Positions 36,482 to 47,186 of a stretch of 64,000 nt of DNA are shown in pieces. A model generated the notes under the pieces. That model searched no databases, had not been told where the DNA came from, and saw only the letters and a list, made by a program, of their open reading frames with translations. This DNA is from Klebsiella terrigena. Lineage in GTDB: Bacteria > Pseudomonadota > Gammaproteobacteria > Enterobacterales > Enterobacteriaceae. The DNA lies in the NCBI RefSeq assembly GCF_006539725.1, contig NZ_BJNO01000021.1, positions 35,823-99,822 of the forward strand. Reading direction: 5' to 3'. Numbering within the stretch: the stretch's first letter is position 1; the number at the start of each line of letters is the position of its first letter. The position numbers and the translations under genes were made by a program.

Positions 36482-39010
36482 ATGCCGCGACTACGGATTT
36501 CCCCGGAGCTGAAAGCGCTCCTGGCCTACGGTATGGTTATTTTTTCTGTTCCGCTCAGCGTCAGCGCGGCGCCGGAACAGATACCGCAAATCGGCGGCGT
36601 AATTATTCCCCAGGCGTTTAGCCAGGCCCTGCAGGACGGGATGAGCATCCCGCTCTTTATTCATCTGGAAGGCAGTACGGGAAACGGGGACGATCAGCGC
36701 CTCGGCAGCGCCTTTATCTGGCTGGATGGCGGCGTGCTGCGCGTGCGCCAGATCCGCCTGGAGGAGAGCGATAATAATGCCACCGTGAGCGCCCAAACCC
36801 GGCAGACGCTCACCGCCCTGGCGAACGAATCCTTCGACAGCGACCTGCGCATTAAGATCTCCGCCGACGCGCAGCTGCAGCTCAGCCTGCGCCAGCTTCT
36901 GCTCCAGCTGGTAGTGAAAAAAGAGGCCCTGGGCACCGTACTGCGATCGCGCAGCGAAGATATCGGCCAGTCCAGCGTTAACGCCCTCAGCAGCACCCTG
37001 AACTATAACCTCGGCGTCTATAACAATCAGATGCGCAACGCGGGGAACAGCACCTCCAGCTATCTGTCGATGAACAGCGTTACCTCCCTGCGCGAGCATC
37101 ACCTGGTGCTCGACGGCTCGCTCTACGGCGCCGGAACCAGCAATCAGGACAGCGAGCTCTATAAGGCGATGTACGAGCGTGACTTCGCCGGTCACCGCTT
37201 TGCGGGCGGAATGCTCGATACGTGGAACCTGCAGTCCCTCGGACCGATGACCGCCATTTCAGCAGGCAAAATTTACGGCGCCTCCTGGGGCAACCAGGCC
37301 AGTTCGACGGTCTTTGATAACTCCCAGTCGGCGACGCCGATTATCGCGTTCCTGCCTTCCGCCGGTGAAGTGCATCTGTCGCGCGATGGCCGCCTGCTGA
37401 GCGTGCAGAACTTCATGATGGGCAACCATGAGGTTGATACCCGCGGCCTGCCGTACGGCATTTACGACGTGAATGTTGAAGTTGTCGTCAACGGCCGGGT
37501 GGTGAGCAAGCGCACCCAGCGGGTGAACAAGCTGTTCACCCGGGGACGCGGCGCCGGCGCGCCTTTGGCCTGGCAGGTCTGGGGCGGAAGCTTCCATATG
37601 GACCGCTGGTCAGAGGGCGGCAAAAAGACGCTGCCCGCCAAAGAGAGCTGGCTGGCCGGGGCTTCGGCAACGGGCTCGCTGGGCGCCTTCAGCTGGGCCG
37701 CCACCGGCTACGGCTACGATAACAACGCCGTCGGCGAGACCCGGCTGACCCTGCCGCTGACGCAATCTATCAACGTGAACCTGCAAAACATGCTGGCCAG
37801 CGACAGCTCGTGGAGCAGCATCGGCAGCGTCAGCGCCACGCTGCCCGGCGGCTTTAGCTCGGTCTGGGTCAACCAGGAAAAGACCATAATCGGCGACAGG
37901 CTGCGGCGCAGCGACGCCGATAACCGGGCGATTGGCGGGACGTTGAACCTCAGCCCTCTGTGGTCAAAGCTGGGCACTTTCAGCATCAGCTATAACGACG
38001 ATCGCCGCTATAGCAGCCACTACTACACCGCGGATTACTATCAGACCCTCTACAGCAACGCCTACGGTTCGCTGGGCCTGCGCGCCGGGATCCAGCGCTT
38101 TAACAACGGCGACAGCAGCGCCAGCACCGGGAAATATATCGCGCTCGACTTTTCTCTGCCGCTCGGCAACTGGTTTAGCGCCGGGATGACCCACCAGAAC
38201 GGCTACACCATGGCCAACCTGGCGGCGCGCAAGCAGTTTGAGGAAGGGAGCACCATTCGCACCGTCGGCGCCAATATCTCCCGGGCCATCTCCGGCGACA
38301 CCGGGGATGACAAAACCCTGAGCGGCGGCGCCTATGCCCAGTTCGATACCCGTTACTCCAGCGGGACGCTGAACGTTAACAGCGGCACCGACGGCTACGT
38401 GAATACCAACCTGACCGCTAACGGCAGCGTGGGCTGGCAGGGTAAAAATATTGCCGCCAGCGGGCGTACCGACGGGAACGCCGGGGTGATTTTTAATACC
38501 GGTCTTGAAGATGACGGCAAGCTCAGCGCCAGGGTAAACGGCCGGGTATTCCAGCTCTCGGGCAAACGCAGCTATCTGCCGCTCTCGCCCTACAGCCGCT
38601 ACGAAGTCGAGCTGCAGAACAGCAAGAACTCGATCGACAGCTACGACATCGTCAGCAGCCGCAAAAGCCGTCTCACCCTCTATCCGGGCAACGTGGCGGT
38701 GATCGAGCCGGAAGTGAAGCAGATGGTGACCGTCTCCGGGCGTATTCGCGCCGAAGACGGCACGCTGCTGGCCAATGCGCACATTAATAACCACATCGGG
38801 CGTACCCGCACCGATGACAAAGGCGAGTTTGTGATGGATGTAGATAAAAAATTCCCGACCATCGACTTCAGCTACGGCAACAACCAACGCTGCGAAGTGG
38901 AGCTTGAGATTAACAAAGCGCGTGGGGCGGTATGGGTCGGCGATGTGACCTGTAACGGCTTGAAAACCTACGCCAGCAACCTGCCAACGGGAGAGAATTA
39001 TGAAGGCTAA
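36482..39010 (+). CDS. ecpC: Pilus outer-membrane usher EcpC
   Basis: An 842-residue outer-membrane usher with a signal peptide of about 29 residues. It matches E. coli EcpC (841 residues) along its length: [65 protein letters not shown] and the C-terminal carboxypeptidase-regulatory-like domain near 745-800 ([28 protein letters not shown]). It secretes and assembles the pilus. The last 11 bases overlap the ecpD start, indicating translational coupling. Confidence 0.95.
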   Translation: MPRLRISPELKALLAYGMVIFSVPLSVSAAPEQIPQIGGVIIPQAFSQALQDGMSIPLFIHLEGSTGNGDDQRLGSAFIWLDGGVLRVRQIRLEESDNNATVSAQTRQTLTALANESFDSDLRIKISADAQLQLSLRQLLLQLVVKKEALGTVLRSRSEDIGQSSVNALSSTLNYNLGVYNNQMRNAGNSTSSYLSMNSVTSLREHHLVLDGSLYGAGTSNQDSELYKAMYERDFAGHRFAGGMLDTWNLQSLGPMTAISAGKIYGASWGNQASSTVFDNSQSATPIIAFLPSAGEVHLSRDGRLLSVQNFMMGNHEVDTRGLPYGIYDVNVEVVVNGRVVSKRTQRVNKLFTRGRGAGAPLAWQVWGGSFHMDRWSEGGKKTLPAKESWLAGASATGSLGAFSWAATGYGYDNNAVGETRLTLPLTQSINVNLQNMLASDSSWSSIGSVSATLPGGFSSVWVNQEKTIIGDRLRRSDADNRAIGGTLNLSPLWSKLGTFSISYNDDRRYSSHYYTADYYQTLYSNAYGSLGLRAGIQRFNNGDSSASTGKYIALDFSLPLGNWFSAGMTHQNGYTMANLAARKQFEEGSTIRTVGANISRAISGDTGDDKTLSGGAYAQFDTRYSSGTLNVNSGTDGYVNTNLTANGSVGWQGKNIAASGRTDGNAGVIFNTGLEDDGKLSARVNGRVFQLSGKRSYLPLSPYSRYEVELQNSKNSIDSYDIVSSRKSRLTLYPGNVAVIEPEVKQMVTVSGRIRAEDGTLLANAHINNHIGRTRTDDKGEFVMDVDKKFPTIDFSYGNNQRCEVELEINKARGAVWVGDVTCNGLKTYASNLPTGENYEG

Positions 39011-40643
39011 ATGGGGTGCGCTATTGGCGATTGTGCTCGCCCTGGGCGCAATGACGCGGGCCTCTGCGGCGGTGAGCAAAACGAACTGGGCCGACGCGGC
39101 GGCGATGCAGTATGTGTTTGTGGAAAACAACTCTGACGATAACTACTTCGTTACCCCTGGCGGCGCGCTCGACCCGCGCCTGACCGGCGGCAGCCGCTGG
39201 ACCGGGCTGAAGTATACCGGTACCGGCACTATCTATCAGCAGAGCCTGGGCTATATCGATAACGGCTACAACACGATACTGAACGCCAACTGGCAGTTCG
39301 ACATGTGGCTGGAGAACTCGCCGGTATCCAACCCGCTGAGCGGCCTGCGCTGTATAAACTGGTACGTTGGCTGCGATATGGCAACCAGCCTGATTCAGGC
39401 ACCGGCGCTGGATGCGAGCGGTTTCTACGGCGCGACGGTAACCTCAGGCGGGACTAAATGGATGCACGGGATGCTATCCGACGCCTTCTACCTGTATCTC
39501 CAGCAGATGCCGGTAGGCGGCAGCTTCTCGATGACCATCAACGGCTGTCAGACTTCCGTTAAGTACGATGCCAGCAGCGGGGCGCGCTGTAAGGATCAGG
39601 CTTCGGGGAGCTGGTATACCCGCAAGGTCACCCATACCAAGGGCGCCAACCTAAGGCTGCTCAATACCCACTCCCTTACCGAAGTGTTTATCAATACCGA
39701 CGGGGTGCCGACCCTCGGCGAGGGGAGCTCCAACTGCCATGCCCAAACCATCGGCCCCCGCTCCGGCCTGAGCTGCAAAATGGTTAACTATGCGCTGGAA
39801 ACCAACGGCCTGAGCAATACATCGATCCATGTTTTCCCCGCCATCAGCAATTCGTCTCTGGTCTCCGCGGTGGGCATCTATGATATGCAGTTCAGCCTCA
39901 ACGGCAATACGTGGAAGCCAGTAAGCGGCATCTCCTACTACTACAATTTCAATGAGATGAAGTCCTCTGACTCCATTTACATCTTCTTTTCGAATAACTT
40001 CTTTAAGCAGATGGTTGCGCTGGGGATCAGCGATATTAATACCAAAGATTTGTTTAACTTCCGCTTCCAGAACATTACGTCGCCGGAGTCCGGCTGGTAT
40101 GAGTTTTCCACCTCCAACTCGCTGATTATCAAGCCGCGTGATTTCAGCATCAGCATTATTTCCGATGAGTACACCAGCGCGCCGAGCCGCGAGGGCTACG
40201 TCGGCCAGGGCAAGCCTTCGCTGGATTTTGGCTATATCGTCACCACCAGCGGCAGGACCGCCGCCGATGAGGTGCTGATCAAAGTTAACGGCCCGGCGCA
40301 GACCATCGACGGGCGTTCATACTGCATCTTCAGCTCCGCGGACAATACGACGAAAGTCCCTTTCCCGGCGACGCTGACCTTCACGACGCAAAGCGGCGGT
40401 AACAAAACCTACGATGCCGGCTGCGACGATAGCTGGCGCGACATGACCGATGCGCTGTGGATGAGCACGCCGTGGAACGACGCCTCCGGCGATCCGGGAG
40501 TGATGAATAAAACCACGGTCAGGTTCTCCATCCCGATGAATGACGCGATCTCGCTGAAAACGATCGACGATGACGGCTGGTTCGGTGAGGTGAGCGCTTC
40601 AGGTGAAATTCGGGTCCAGGCGACGTGGCGAAATGTTAACTAA
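39000..40643 (+). CDS. ecpD: Pilus tip adhesin EcpD
   Basis: A 547-residue secreted protein with a signal peptide (about 1-23, ending ASA). It matches the size and position of EcpD, the polymerised tip adhesin of the common pilus. Several cysteines are spread along the chain ([53 protein letters not shown]), fitting disulfide-stabilised Ig-like domains. It overlaps ecpC by 11 bases at the start and ecpE by 11 bases at the end. Confidence 0.92.
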   Translation: MKAKWGALLAIVLALGAMTRASAAVSKTNWADAAAMQYVFVENNSDDNYFVTPGGALDPRLTGGSRWTGLKYTGTGTIYQQSLGYIDNGYNTILNANWQFDMWLENSPVSNPLSGLRCINWYVGCDMATSLIQAPALDASGFYGATVTSGGTKWMHGMLSDAFYLYLQQMPVGGSFSMTINGCQTSVKYDASSGARCKDQASGSWYTRKVTHTKGANLRLLNTHSLTEVFINTDGVPTLGEGSSNCHAQTIGPRSGLSCKMVNYALETNGLSNTSIHVFPAISNSSLVSAVGIYDMQFSLNGNTWKPVSGISYYYNFNEMKSSDSIYIFFSNNFFKQMVALGISDINTKDLFNFRFQNITSPESGWYEFSTSNSLIIKPRDFSISIISDEYTSAPSREGYVGQGKPSLDFGYIVTTSGRTAADEVLIKVNGPAQTIDGRSYCIFSSADNTTKVPFPATLTFTTQSGGNKTYDAGCDDSWRDMTDALWMSTPWNDASGDPGVMNKTTVRFSIPMNDAISLKTIDDDGWFGEVSASGEIRVQATWRNVN

Positions 40644-41328
40644 TACAATACGCCTGATGGCGTGGCTGCTGGCCCTCTGCCTGCCGGCGGTCGGAGAGGC
40701 CATATCGGTCGGTAACCTGACCTTCTCGCTGGGGGCGGAGGAGAGTTTTGCCGCCAAGCGGGTGCTGAATAATAACAAGAGCGCGCGCCTGTATCAGGTC
40801 TCGGTGGTCGGCATCGACCGTCCGGGTGGGAAAGAGGTTCGCTCCCGCCCGGAGGACGGCGAGCTGCTCTTTGCGCCGCGCCAGCTGACCCTGCAGGCGG
40901 GGGAGGGGGAATATTTTAAGTTCTACTATCACGGGCCTCAGGACAACCGCGAGCGCTACTATCGGGTCTCGTTTCGTGAAATCCCCACCCGCAACCGCGT
41001 CGAGCGCAATACCGCCGGGGCGGCGGTGAGCATCGACCCGGTGGTGGTGGTGGAGACTATCCTGGCGGTGCGTCCGCGTCAGGTCGATTTTAAATGGGCC
41101 TTTGACCGCCAGGCGGGCACCGTCAGCAACAGCGGCAACACCTGGTTTAAGCTGCTGATTAAGCCCGGATGCGGGGCAACGGAAGAGGACGGCGACGCCT
41201 GGTACCTACGCCCAGGCGACGTGGTGCGCCAGGCCGCGCTGCGCCAACCTGGCGACAAGTACATAATTTACAACGATCAATTTATCAAAATATCCAACGA
41301 CTGCCCGTCGCCATCGGCGGGCGGTTAG
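40633..41328 (+). CDS. ecpE: Second pilus chaperone EcpE
   Basis: A 231-residue periplasmic chaperone. A signal peptide (about 1-21, ending GEA) is followed by [29 protein letters not shown] and [27 protein letters not shown], matching E. coli EcpE. ATG 40633 gives the same 11-base overlap as at ecpC/ecpD. An in-frame GTG at 40603 would add ten residues (KFGSRRRGE), similar to the basic start annotated in E. coli. The 3' end overlaps the convergent phosphatase gene by four bases. Last gene of the pilus operon. Confidence 0.92.
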   Translation: MLTNTIRLMAWLLALCLPAVGEAISVGNLTFSLGAEESFAAKRVLNNNKSARLYQVSVVGIDRPGGKEVRSRPEDGELLFAPRQLTLQAGEGEYFKFYYHGPQDNRERYYRVSFREIPTRNRVERNTAGAAVSIDPVVVVETILAVRPRQVDFKWAFDRQAGTVSNSGNTWFKLLIKPGCGATEEDGDAWYLRPGDVVRQAALRQPGDKYIIYNDQFIKISNDCPSPSAGG

Positions 41329-42086
41329 CTCTCCGTCAGGGCCATCAGGCGCGACTGAACCTCAGGGCAGCCGGCCAGCACCAGGTTACCGCTGAGCAGG
41401 CTGTCGTTGGCCAGAAAGTCGCTGCTGCTCCCGCCCGCTTCGACGATCAGCAGGATACCCGCCAGCGCATCCCAGCTGTTCATATGCGCCTCATAGTAGG
41501 CGTGCACCTGGCCGGCGGCGACGTGGGCCAGCATCAGCGCCCCGGCGCCAAAGCGACGGTACTCCATACCGGCGTCAATCACCCGCTCAAGCATGCGGGC
41601 GTAGTTTGCGGCAGGCGCCCGGCTGGAGCGCCCCATGCCTATCACCACCGTTTCCGGGTCCGGCTCGCGCAGCGTCAGGCGCTTATCGTTGAGAAATGCG
41701 CCTTCGCCGCGGCGGGCAAAGAAAAACTCGTTGCGATCCGGGGCGTAGATAATTCCCAGCTCCAGCGCGCCCTGGCTGACCCAGGCCAGAGAAATACACC
41801 AGTAATCCATGCCCAGAATATAGTTGGTGGTGCCGTCGATAGGATCAATGACCCAGGTTCCCTGCTTCCCGGCCCGCAGGCCGCTCTCTTCGCCGAGAAA
41901 ACCGTCCTCCGGGCGATGGGCCTCCAGCCAGGCCTTGATCTCTTGCTCGACAAAAACGTCGGCCTGGGAAACAAAATCCTGGCGCGCTTTTTTATCCACC
42001 TGCAGTCCCGCATCGCGCAGCTCCTGCGCGCGCGTACCCAACTGGCGAATCAATCTGCATAGCGACTGCTGCTGTTCTTCGGTCAT
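41325..42086 (-). CDS. Inositol-monophosphatase-family phosphatase
   Basis: A 253-residue soluble enzyme of the Mg-dependent, Li-sensitive phosphatase family (IMPase/SuhB/CysQ). Metal ligands are in place: GEESG (E66/E67), DPIDGTTNY (D81, D84) and WDALAG (D206). It removes phosphate from a small molecule such as inositol phosphate, a sugar phosphate or PAP. The exact substrate cannot be read. It is neither SuhB nor CysQ by context. It is the third gene of the MBL-LacI-phosphatase operon, 10 bases after the regulator, and divergent from an ABC importer. Confidence 0.85.
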   Translation of the reverse strand: MTEEQQQSLCRLIRQLGTRAQELRDAGLQVDKKARQDFVSQADVFVEQEIKAWLEAHRPEDGFLGEESGLRAGKQGTWVIDPIDGTTNYILGMDYWCISLAWVSQGALELGIIYAPDRNEFFFARRGEGAFLNDKRLTLREPDPETVVIGMGRSSRAPAANYARMLERVIDAGMEYRRFGAGALMLAHVAAGQVHAYYEAHMNSWDALAGILLIVEAGGSSSDFLANDSLLSGNLVLAGCPEVQSRLMALTES

Positions 42087-42096
42087 AGCCTGGCTC

Positions 42097-43116
42097 TTAT
42101 GTGGTTGATGGCGACGTGCGCCGGTGAATTAAATCGACCTTCACCCACGTGGTGCGTGAAGGCTGGAGCGGATCGCTGGCCCTCTCCAGCAGGCGGGTGA
42201 GCGCCTGGCGGGAGATCTCCGCCACGTCCTGATGCAGAGTGGTGAGCCGGTAGCTGTACTGCGCCGTTTGCGGCGTGTTATCAAACCCGATGAGCTGAAA
42301 ATCCGCCGGGGCCTCTTTGCCACGCTGGCGCATGCCGTCAAGAAAGCCGCAGGCCAGCTGCGCGTTGGCGCAAAAAATCCCCTCCAGCGCATCGTCGGCG
42401 TCGGCGGCGGCCTGCAGCCCGCCCTCATAGCCTTCGAGGGTGGCAAACAGCGGCTGAAGATTGCGCCGCGTATCCACCCCAAGCTCGGTGAGCGCCTGAT
42501 AAAACGCTTCCCCGCGCATTTGTCCGGCCCAGGTCGAGTGGCGATGGTTTAGCCAGCCAAAGCGGCGGCAGCCGGCGGTTACCAGCTGCTTCGCGGCCAG
42601 CGCCGCCCCGGCTGCATTGTCCGAGCAGACGTAATCGACGCCGGGAATATTGGGCTGGCGATTAATGCCGACGACCGGAATTTGCTGCTGGGCGAACTCG
42701 TAGACCAGCGATTCAGGCGGCTGGCCGGAGGTGACGATCGCCCCGGACACGCGAAACTGCGCGAAGCGGCGAAGGGTCTGGGCCAGATCCTGCTCGCTGC
42801 GGATCTCGCTGACCAGCGCCTGAAAATCGCGGCGCTGGATCTCGCTCAGCAGCCCGTCGAGCAGGCTGCTGCGAAACGGATCGTTGATGCGGGAAACGAT
42901 CACCCCGATCAGGTGGCTGCGCCGGCGGTTAAGCCCCTGGGCGAGAAAGTTGACCTGATAGCCCAGCTCTTCTGCGGCGCGCAGCACCCGCTCGCGGGCG
43001 GCGGGCGAGATGCTGCCGTTATTGCTCAGCGCGCGGGAAACGACCGCGCGCGAGACCCCGGCGCGGCGGGCAACGTCCTCGGCGGTAATGCTCTGTTTTC
43101 GGGGGAGTGCGCTCAT
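42097..43116 (-). CDS. LacI-family transcriptional regulator
   Basis: A 339-residue repressor. An N-terminal LacI helix-turn-helix (about 9-56; ITAEDVARRAGVSRAVVSRALSNNGSISPAARERVLRAAEELGYQVN) precedes a periplasmic-binding-protein-like effector domain (about 65-330; LIGVIVSRINDPFRSSLLDGLL). The valine and alanine at VSRAVVSRAL fit the family. ATG at 43116 is chosen: upstream in-frame sequence lies in the hydrolase gene, and ATGA overlaps that gene's stop. It probably controls this operon and the divergent ABC transporter through the palindrome at 43988-44003. Confidence 0.88.
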   Translation of the reverse strand: MSALPRKQSITAEDVARRAGVSRAVVSRALSNNGSISPAARERVLRAAEELGYQVNFLAQGLNRRRSHLIGVIVSRINDPFRSSLLDGLLSEIQRRDFQALVSEIRSEQDLAQTLRRFAQFRVSGAIVTSGQPPESLVYEFAQQQIPVVGINRQPNIPGVDYVCSDNAAGAALAAKQLVTAGCRRFGWLNHRHSTWAGQMRGEAFYQALTELGVDTRRNLQPLFATLEGYEGGLQAAADADDALEGIFCANAQLACGFLDGMRQRGKEAPADFQLIGFDNTPQTAQYSYRLTTLHQDVAEISRQALTRLLERASDPLQPSRTTWVKVDLIHRRTSPSTT

Positions 43117-43883
43117 GCCGGGCTTTCCTCGCCGCTGCGCGGTGGCTGATGAAGATCGTATTGTAAGCCGTCCTGGCTGACGAACAACCCGTCCCACGGC
43201 CGGCAGGCTACCCGCAGCGCCGGCAGGATCGCGTCGTAGCAGTGATAGAGCCCCATGGCGGGCAGCGCCAGCCTTTGAAACAGCGCCAGGCAGGCCGGGA
43301 AATCGCCGTGGGAGGCGTCGTCGCTCAGGGCGGTGAGCGAGGCGCACTCCTGGAACGCCAGATCGGCTCCCGCCATCAGCGCGATCGACTGCGCCGTCGG
43401 CCGGCCGTCGCCGCTGTAGAACAGGCTTTTGCCGGCAAAGGTGAGGCGAATAGCGCGGTTGCTGAGCTCGTGCTGAGTTTCGGCGGTGCGGATCTGCCAG
43501 TCGTGCCAGGTCCACGCCGGGGTGACGTCGCGCCACTCAATCGCAAAGCACAGCGCGGTGTCCGGCCAGTTTGCCAGCTGCGCCAGCTGCATCAGCACCG
43601 GACGCTGCTGCGGCTGGCTGTAGATAATCAGCGGCTTGTGGCGGGAAAAGCTTTTCCAGTAGTTGAGCAGCGCCGTCAGGCCGGTACAGTGATCCGGATG
43701 GACGTGGGTGAAGTAAATGGCATCGATATCGTTAATATCGCCCCCGCGCTGCCACAGGGCGCGCGGGATGGTGGGGCCGCAATCAATCAGCCACTGGCGA
43801 TTGTTATTATCAATCACGCGCAGCGCAGAGGTATTTTGGCTCTCTGAGAAGGCGCTGCCGCAGCCGAGAACGTCTATTTTCAT
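43113..43883 (-). CDS. Metallo-beta-lactamase-fold hydrolase (PhnP/RNase Z-like)
   Basis: A 256-residue soluble protein with the MBL metal-binding motif THVHPDH (H60, H62, D64, H65) and downstream ligand candidates (AETQHELSNR, YSGDGRP, HGDFPACLA, GLYHCYDA). The short form, with LIDCGP before the motif and no lactamase features, is like phosphodiesterases (PhnP, cAMP phosphodiesterase, RNase Z-like). First gene of the operon, overlapping the LacI regulator by ATGA. Likely role: hydrolysis of a phosphodiester or cyclic phosphate imported by the divergent ABC system (inference). Confidence 0.8.
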   Translation of the reverse strand: MKIDVLGCGSAFSESQNTSALRVIDNNNRQWLIDCGPTIPRALWQRGGDINDIDAIYFTHVHPDHCTGLTALLNYWKSFSRHKPLIIYSQPQQRPVLMQLAQLANWPDTALCFAIEWRDVTPAWTWHDWQIRTAETQHELSNRAIRLTFAGKSLFYSGDGRPTAQSIALMAGADLAFQECASLTALSDDASHGDFPACLALFQRLALPAMGLYHCYDAILPALRVACRPWDGLFVSQDGLQYDLHQPPRSGEESPA

Positions 43884-43987
43884 TTACCCTCGCTAAAAAA
43901 TTTTCGCACTTAATTAAATTGTCACAAATACCCGACAAAGTAGGCTCACATCATGTCGAGTCAAGGTTGCATTTTTTTTACAGCTAA

Positions 43988-44003
43988 ATGAACACGTGTT
44001 CAT
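43988..44003. promoter_or_regulatory. 16-bp perfect palindrome, likely LacI-type operator
   Basis: ATGAACACGTGTTCAT is perfectly symmetric around a central CG, the hallmark of LacI/PurR-family operators. It lies in the 171-bp gap between the divergent hydrolase-LacI-phosphatase and ABC operons. A half-site CGTGTTCAT recurs at 45111-45119, just before the binding-protein gene. Confidence 0.7.
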
Positions 44004-44054
44004 CCAGGCGCGAATAAATAAAAAATGCCTACAGAAAAGTTTTGGATACCGAAT

Positions 44055-45104
44055 ATGAGCTATCTGCACATTGCCAGCCTGAGAATTAGCTACGGCGATA
44101 AGGTTGTCCTGCATAATATCGACCTGGCGGTAGAGAAGGGGGAGATGATCGCCCTGCTGGGGCCTTCAGGCTGCGGGAAAACCACGCTGCTAAATGCGCT
44201 CTGCGGCTTTATCCCGGCGCAGAGCGGGGAGATCGTCGTCGCCGGCAGGGATATTACCCATAGCCCGCCGGAGCAGCGCAATATTACGATGGTTTTTCAA
44301 AGCTATGCGCTGTGGCCGCATCTGACGGTGGCCCGTAACATCGGCTACGGCCTGAAGCTGCGCCGGTGGCGGCGCGACGATATCGACCGCCGGGTGGCGG
44401 AGCTGCTGCAGGTAGTCAACCTCTCGGGGCTGGCGGAAATGAAGGTGACCGAGCTTTCCGGCGGCCAGCGTCAGCGGGTTGCCCTGGCGCGCGCCCTGGC
44501 GATTGAACCGGACGTGCTGGTGCTGGATGAACCGCTCTCCAATCTCGATGCCAAAGTCCGCCTTAACGTCCGCCATGAAATAAAAGCGCTGCAAAAGAAG
44601 CTCGGCTTTACCTCATTAATCGTCACTCATGACCAGCAGGAAGCGCTGGTGATGGCTGACCGTATCGCCGTATTAAATAACGGCAGGATTGAGCAGCTAG
44701 GGACGCCAGAAGAGATATATCAGCGTCCGGCCACGCCTTTTGTCGCCGATTTTATGGGGGCTGATAATAAAATAAATAGCCGCGATATCCACACCCTCGA
44801 CGGTATTCACTGGCGCAGCCCACAGGCATATTCCGCTACCGATTCCGGCGAGCAGGTTATTTATTTCCGCAGCACCGACGCGGCGCTCCTTTCAGTCGCG
44901 GATAGCGCGCCGCAGGAGGGGCTGATCCTCGACGGCATCGTCGAACAAAGCGCCTTCCTCGGCCATTTATATCGCCACAGCGTGCGCTGCCGCGATCGCC
45001 TGCTGCTGGCGGATTCTACCCGCTGCTGGCCCGCCAGCTCCCCGGTCAGGCTGCACGTGCCGACGCCGGCGCTGCATATTTTTCCTTCATCTCATGCAAG
45101 TTGA
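44055..45104 (+). CDS. ABC importer ATP-binding protein
   Basis: A 349-residue ATPase of the CUT1/PotA/FbpC type. The order is Walker A GPSGCGKTT (about 36-44), Q-loop FQSYALWPHL, signature LSGGQRQRVALARAL, Walker B VLVLDEPLSNLDAKVR, and a switch histidine in VTHDQQEAL. A C-terminal TOBE-like domain starts near residue 235. ATG 44055 (MSYLHIASL) is preferred. ATG 44025 is in frame but has no ribosome site. First gene of a four-gene importer operon downstream of the palindrome. Confidence 0.9.
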   Translation: MSYLHIASLRISYGDKVVLHNIDLAVEKGEMIALLGPSGCGKTTLLNALCGFIPAQSGEIVVAGRDITHSPPEQRNITMVFQSYALWPHLTVARNIGYGLKLRRWRRDDIDRRVAELLQVVNLSGLAEMKVTELSGGQRQRVALARALAIEPDVLVLDEPLSNLDAKVRLNVRHEIKALQKKLGFTSLIVTHDQQEALVMADRIAVLNNGRIEQLGTPEEIYQRPATPFVADFMGADNKINSRDIHTLDGIHWRSPQAYSATDSGEQVIYFRSTDAALLSVADSAPQEGLILDGIVEQSAFLGHLYRHSVRCRDRLLLADSTRCWPASSPVRLHVPTPALHIFPSSHAS

Positions 45105-45133
45105 CATCATCGTGTTCATTCTGGGGATAAACC

Positions 45134-46273
45134 ATGTTTACTAAAACAAACGTTGCGCTAGCGACCGCCGTACTCCTGAGCTACGGCGCGCAGGCCGATA
45201 CCATCCTGAACGTCGCGACGGCGGGCGATCAGAATATGGTGGATTACGTAAAAACCTGGCTGGGGCCAAAGTTTGAGGCCGCGCATCCGGGCGTTAAGGT
45301 GCAGGTTATCGGTACCGGGCCGGGGGACGCGGGCTCGAACAAAATTATCGAAAAGCTGACGGCGCAGAAGGCGAGCGGCGCCAGCAGCTGGGATATTGAC
45401 GTCGCCGTAGTGCATCAAAAAGCCGGCGGCGAGCTGGTGGAGAAGGGGCTGTTAGAGAAGTACCGCCAGCAGATTAAGACCGGCAGCCTGGTCAGCGCCG
45501 ACAACGCTAAAAATGCCCTCGGGGTTAACGTCGACGGCTACGTGATGCCGATGTTTTTAAGCCAGACCGCCATTGCCTGGAACAGCGAGACGATCAAAAC
45601 CCCGCCGGCCTCCTACGATGAGCTGGTGGCCTGGGCGCAGAAAAACCCGCAGGCCTTCGGCTATAACGGGATTAAGAACGGCATGTCCGGGGTCAGCTTC
45701 GTGGTGGGCTGGATGTACGCCTACGGCACCGACGCCCAGCGCCTCTCCTCCCTGCCGTACGATAAAGGCGTGGAGAAAAACTGGGGCCAGGCCTATGAAA
45801 AACTGAAGGCTTTTAATAAAAACGTCACCTTTACGCCGGGCAACGCCGGGACGCTCGATATGCTGACCCGCGGGGAGATCGCGATGGGGCCGGTGTGGGT
45901 GGACATGTTCTACAGCTGGAAAGATCAGGGGAAGCTGCCGCCGTCGATCAAGCTCTCCCTGCTGGCGCCGGGCATGCCGGGTCAGCCGATGTATTACGTG
46001 ACCCCGGCGAAGGCGGCGAATCCGCAGCTGGCGCGCGAGTTTATCGAGCTGGCGACCAGCCCGGAGGTGCAGGCGCAGGGGATCGTCAAGCAGTTTAACT
46101 GGTATCCCGGCATCGATGCGCAGCACGTTAAGCCGCAGCTGGACGCCGGGACGTGGCAAAAGCTGTTTGCTGAGATCTCGCCGCAGGCGCTGGCGGAATA
46201 CGGCAAAAGCTTCCCGATTAGCGCCTATTTTGACGATATTAAAGAAGGCTACGAAAGCCAGGTCGCCAACTAA
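45134..46273 (+). CDS. ABC importer periplasmic binding protein (family 1)
   Basis: A 379-residue secreted protein with a signal peptide of about 21 residues (ends GAQA) and an extracellular-solute-binding family 1 fold. Typical elements are LGPKFEAAHPGVKVQVIGTGPGDAGSNKIIEKLTAQKASG and AIAWNSETIKTPPASYDELVAW. This subfamily includes binders of spermidine, iron, thiamine and phosphonates, so the ligand cannot be fixed. Its neighbours point to a phosphorylated compound. Not lipid-anchored: no lipobox. ATG 45134 follows TGGGGATAAACC. Confidence 0.88.
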   Translation: MFTKTNVALATAVLLSYGAQADTILNVATAGDQNMVDYVKTWLGPKFEAAHPGVKVQVIGTGPGDAGSNKIIEKLTAQKASGASSWDIDVAVVHQKAGGELVEKGLLEKYRQQIKTGSLVSADNAKNALGVNVDGYVMPMFLSQTAIAWNSETIKTPPASYDELVAWAQKNPQAFGYNGIKNGMSGVSFVVGWMYAYGTDAQRLSSLPYDKGVEKNWGQAYEKLKAFNKNVTFTPGNAGTLDMLTRGEIAMGPVWVDMFYSWKDQGKLPPSIKLSLLAPGMPGQPMYYVTPAKAANPQLAREFIELATSPEVQAQGIVKQFNWYPGIDAQHVKPQLDAGTWQKLFAEISPQALAEYGKSFPISAYFDDIKEGYESQVAN

Positions 46274-46341
46274 TCTTCGTCGATGCCCGGGGCGGCTGCG
46301 CGTCGACCCGGGCGTTTCTCCTTGCTGATATCAGGTTTGCT

Positions 46342-47172
46342 ATGCGTATTTCGCTGAAATATCTGCTGCTGGTTGCTCCCGCTGCGCTGACCATCGCCGT
46401 GCTGTTTTTATATCCGCTGGGCTTCTCGCTGATTGCCGCCTTCACCGACGATGCGCAGCGGCTGACCCTGGCCCACTTTCGCAAAGTCTATGCGCTCTAC
46501 TCCACCGATATTCTGTTTACGCTGATCGTCGTGCTGAGCTCCGTGGCGCTGCTGGCGCTGATTTCCATCACCCTTTCCGCGGTGATTACCCTGTCGTCCT
46601 GCCGGCCGATCGTGCAGATGCTGGCATTTTTATATCGGCTGCCGCTGTTTATACCCTTTATCGTTGCGGCGCAGATGATGCGCACCTTTCTGGCCAAAAA
46701 CGGCTTAATGAACAATGCGCTGGTTGCCAGCGATCTGCTCACGCCGATGGAAACTCTCTCCTGGCTGGGCTGGAAGGGCATTATTATCACCTTCGTCTGG
46801 AAGCAGCTGGCGTTCGCCACGCTGCTTATCTGCGGCGCAATGGCGGCACTTGAGCGGTCGCAAATTCTGGCGGCGCGCAACCTGGGCGCTTCTCGTCCGC
46901 GGATCCTGTTCGATATTATTCTGCCTCAGGTACTGCCTGCCATCGGCGTGGCGCTGGTGCTCTCGACCGTCACCATGATGTCGGTGCTGTCGGTGCCGCT
47001 GATGATAGGCGTCGGTACGCCGACGATGATCACCGTTGATATGGCGTTTCGCGTGAACTCTTACGGGGATTACGCCGTGGCTAACGCCCTCGGCGTCGTG
47101 TCGCTGCTTATCTGCGGCGCGCTGTCGTGGTTTTATCTGCGCCACAGCCTGCGGCAAAAAGGGGGAGAATAA
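46342..47172 (+). CDS. ABC importer permease 1
   Basis: A 276-residue inner-membrane permease with about six helices. The EAA-type loop that contacts the ATPase is visible as LERSQILAARNLGASRPRILFDIILPQVLPAIG (about 173-205). It belongs to the CysTW/PotB/PhnU-like permease class. Its TAA overlaps by one base a possible ATG of the next gene. It forms the transmembrane channel with permease 2. Confidence 0.88.
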   Translation: MRISLKYLLLVAPAALTIAVLFLYPLGFSLIAAFTDDAQRLTLAHFRKVYALYSTDILFTLIVVLSSVALLALISITLSAVITLSSCRPIVQMLAFLYRLPLFIPFIVAAQMMRTFLAKNGLMNNALVASDLLTPMETLSWLGWKGIIITFVWKQLAFATLLICGAMAALERSQILAARNLGASRPRILFDIILPQVLPAIGVALVLSTVTMMSVLSVPLMIGVGTPTMITVDMAFRVNSYGDYAVANALGVVSLLICGALSWFYLRHSLRQKGGE

Positions 47173-47186
47173 TGAAGGAGGTTACG

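Noticed and set aside
37964..39130. 388-codon open frame antisense to ecpC/ecpD
   Set aside because: Antisense to two well-supported pilus genes, with no ribosome site and no recognisable domain.
32592..41328. Genomic island with integrase or tRNA attachment site
   Set aside because: AT-rich regulators and a pilus operon suggest acquired DNA, but no integrase, transposase, tRNA gene or direct-repeat boundary is visible, so no mobile element is called.
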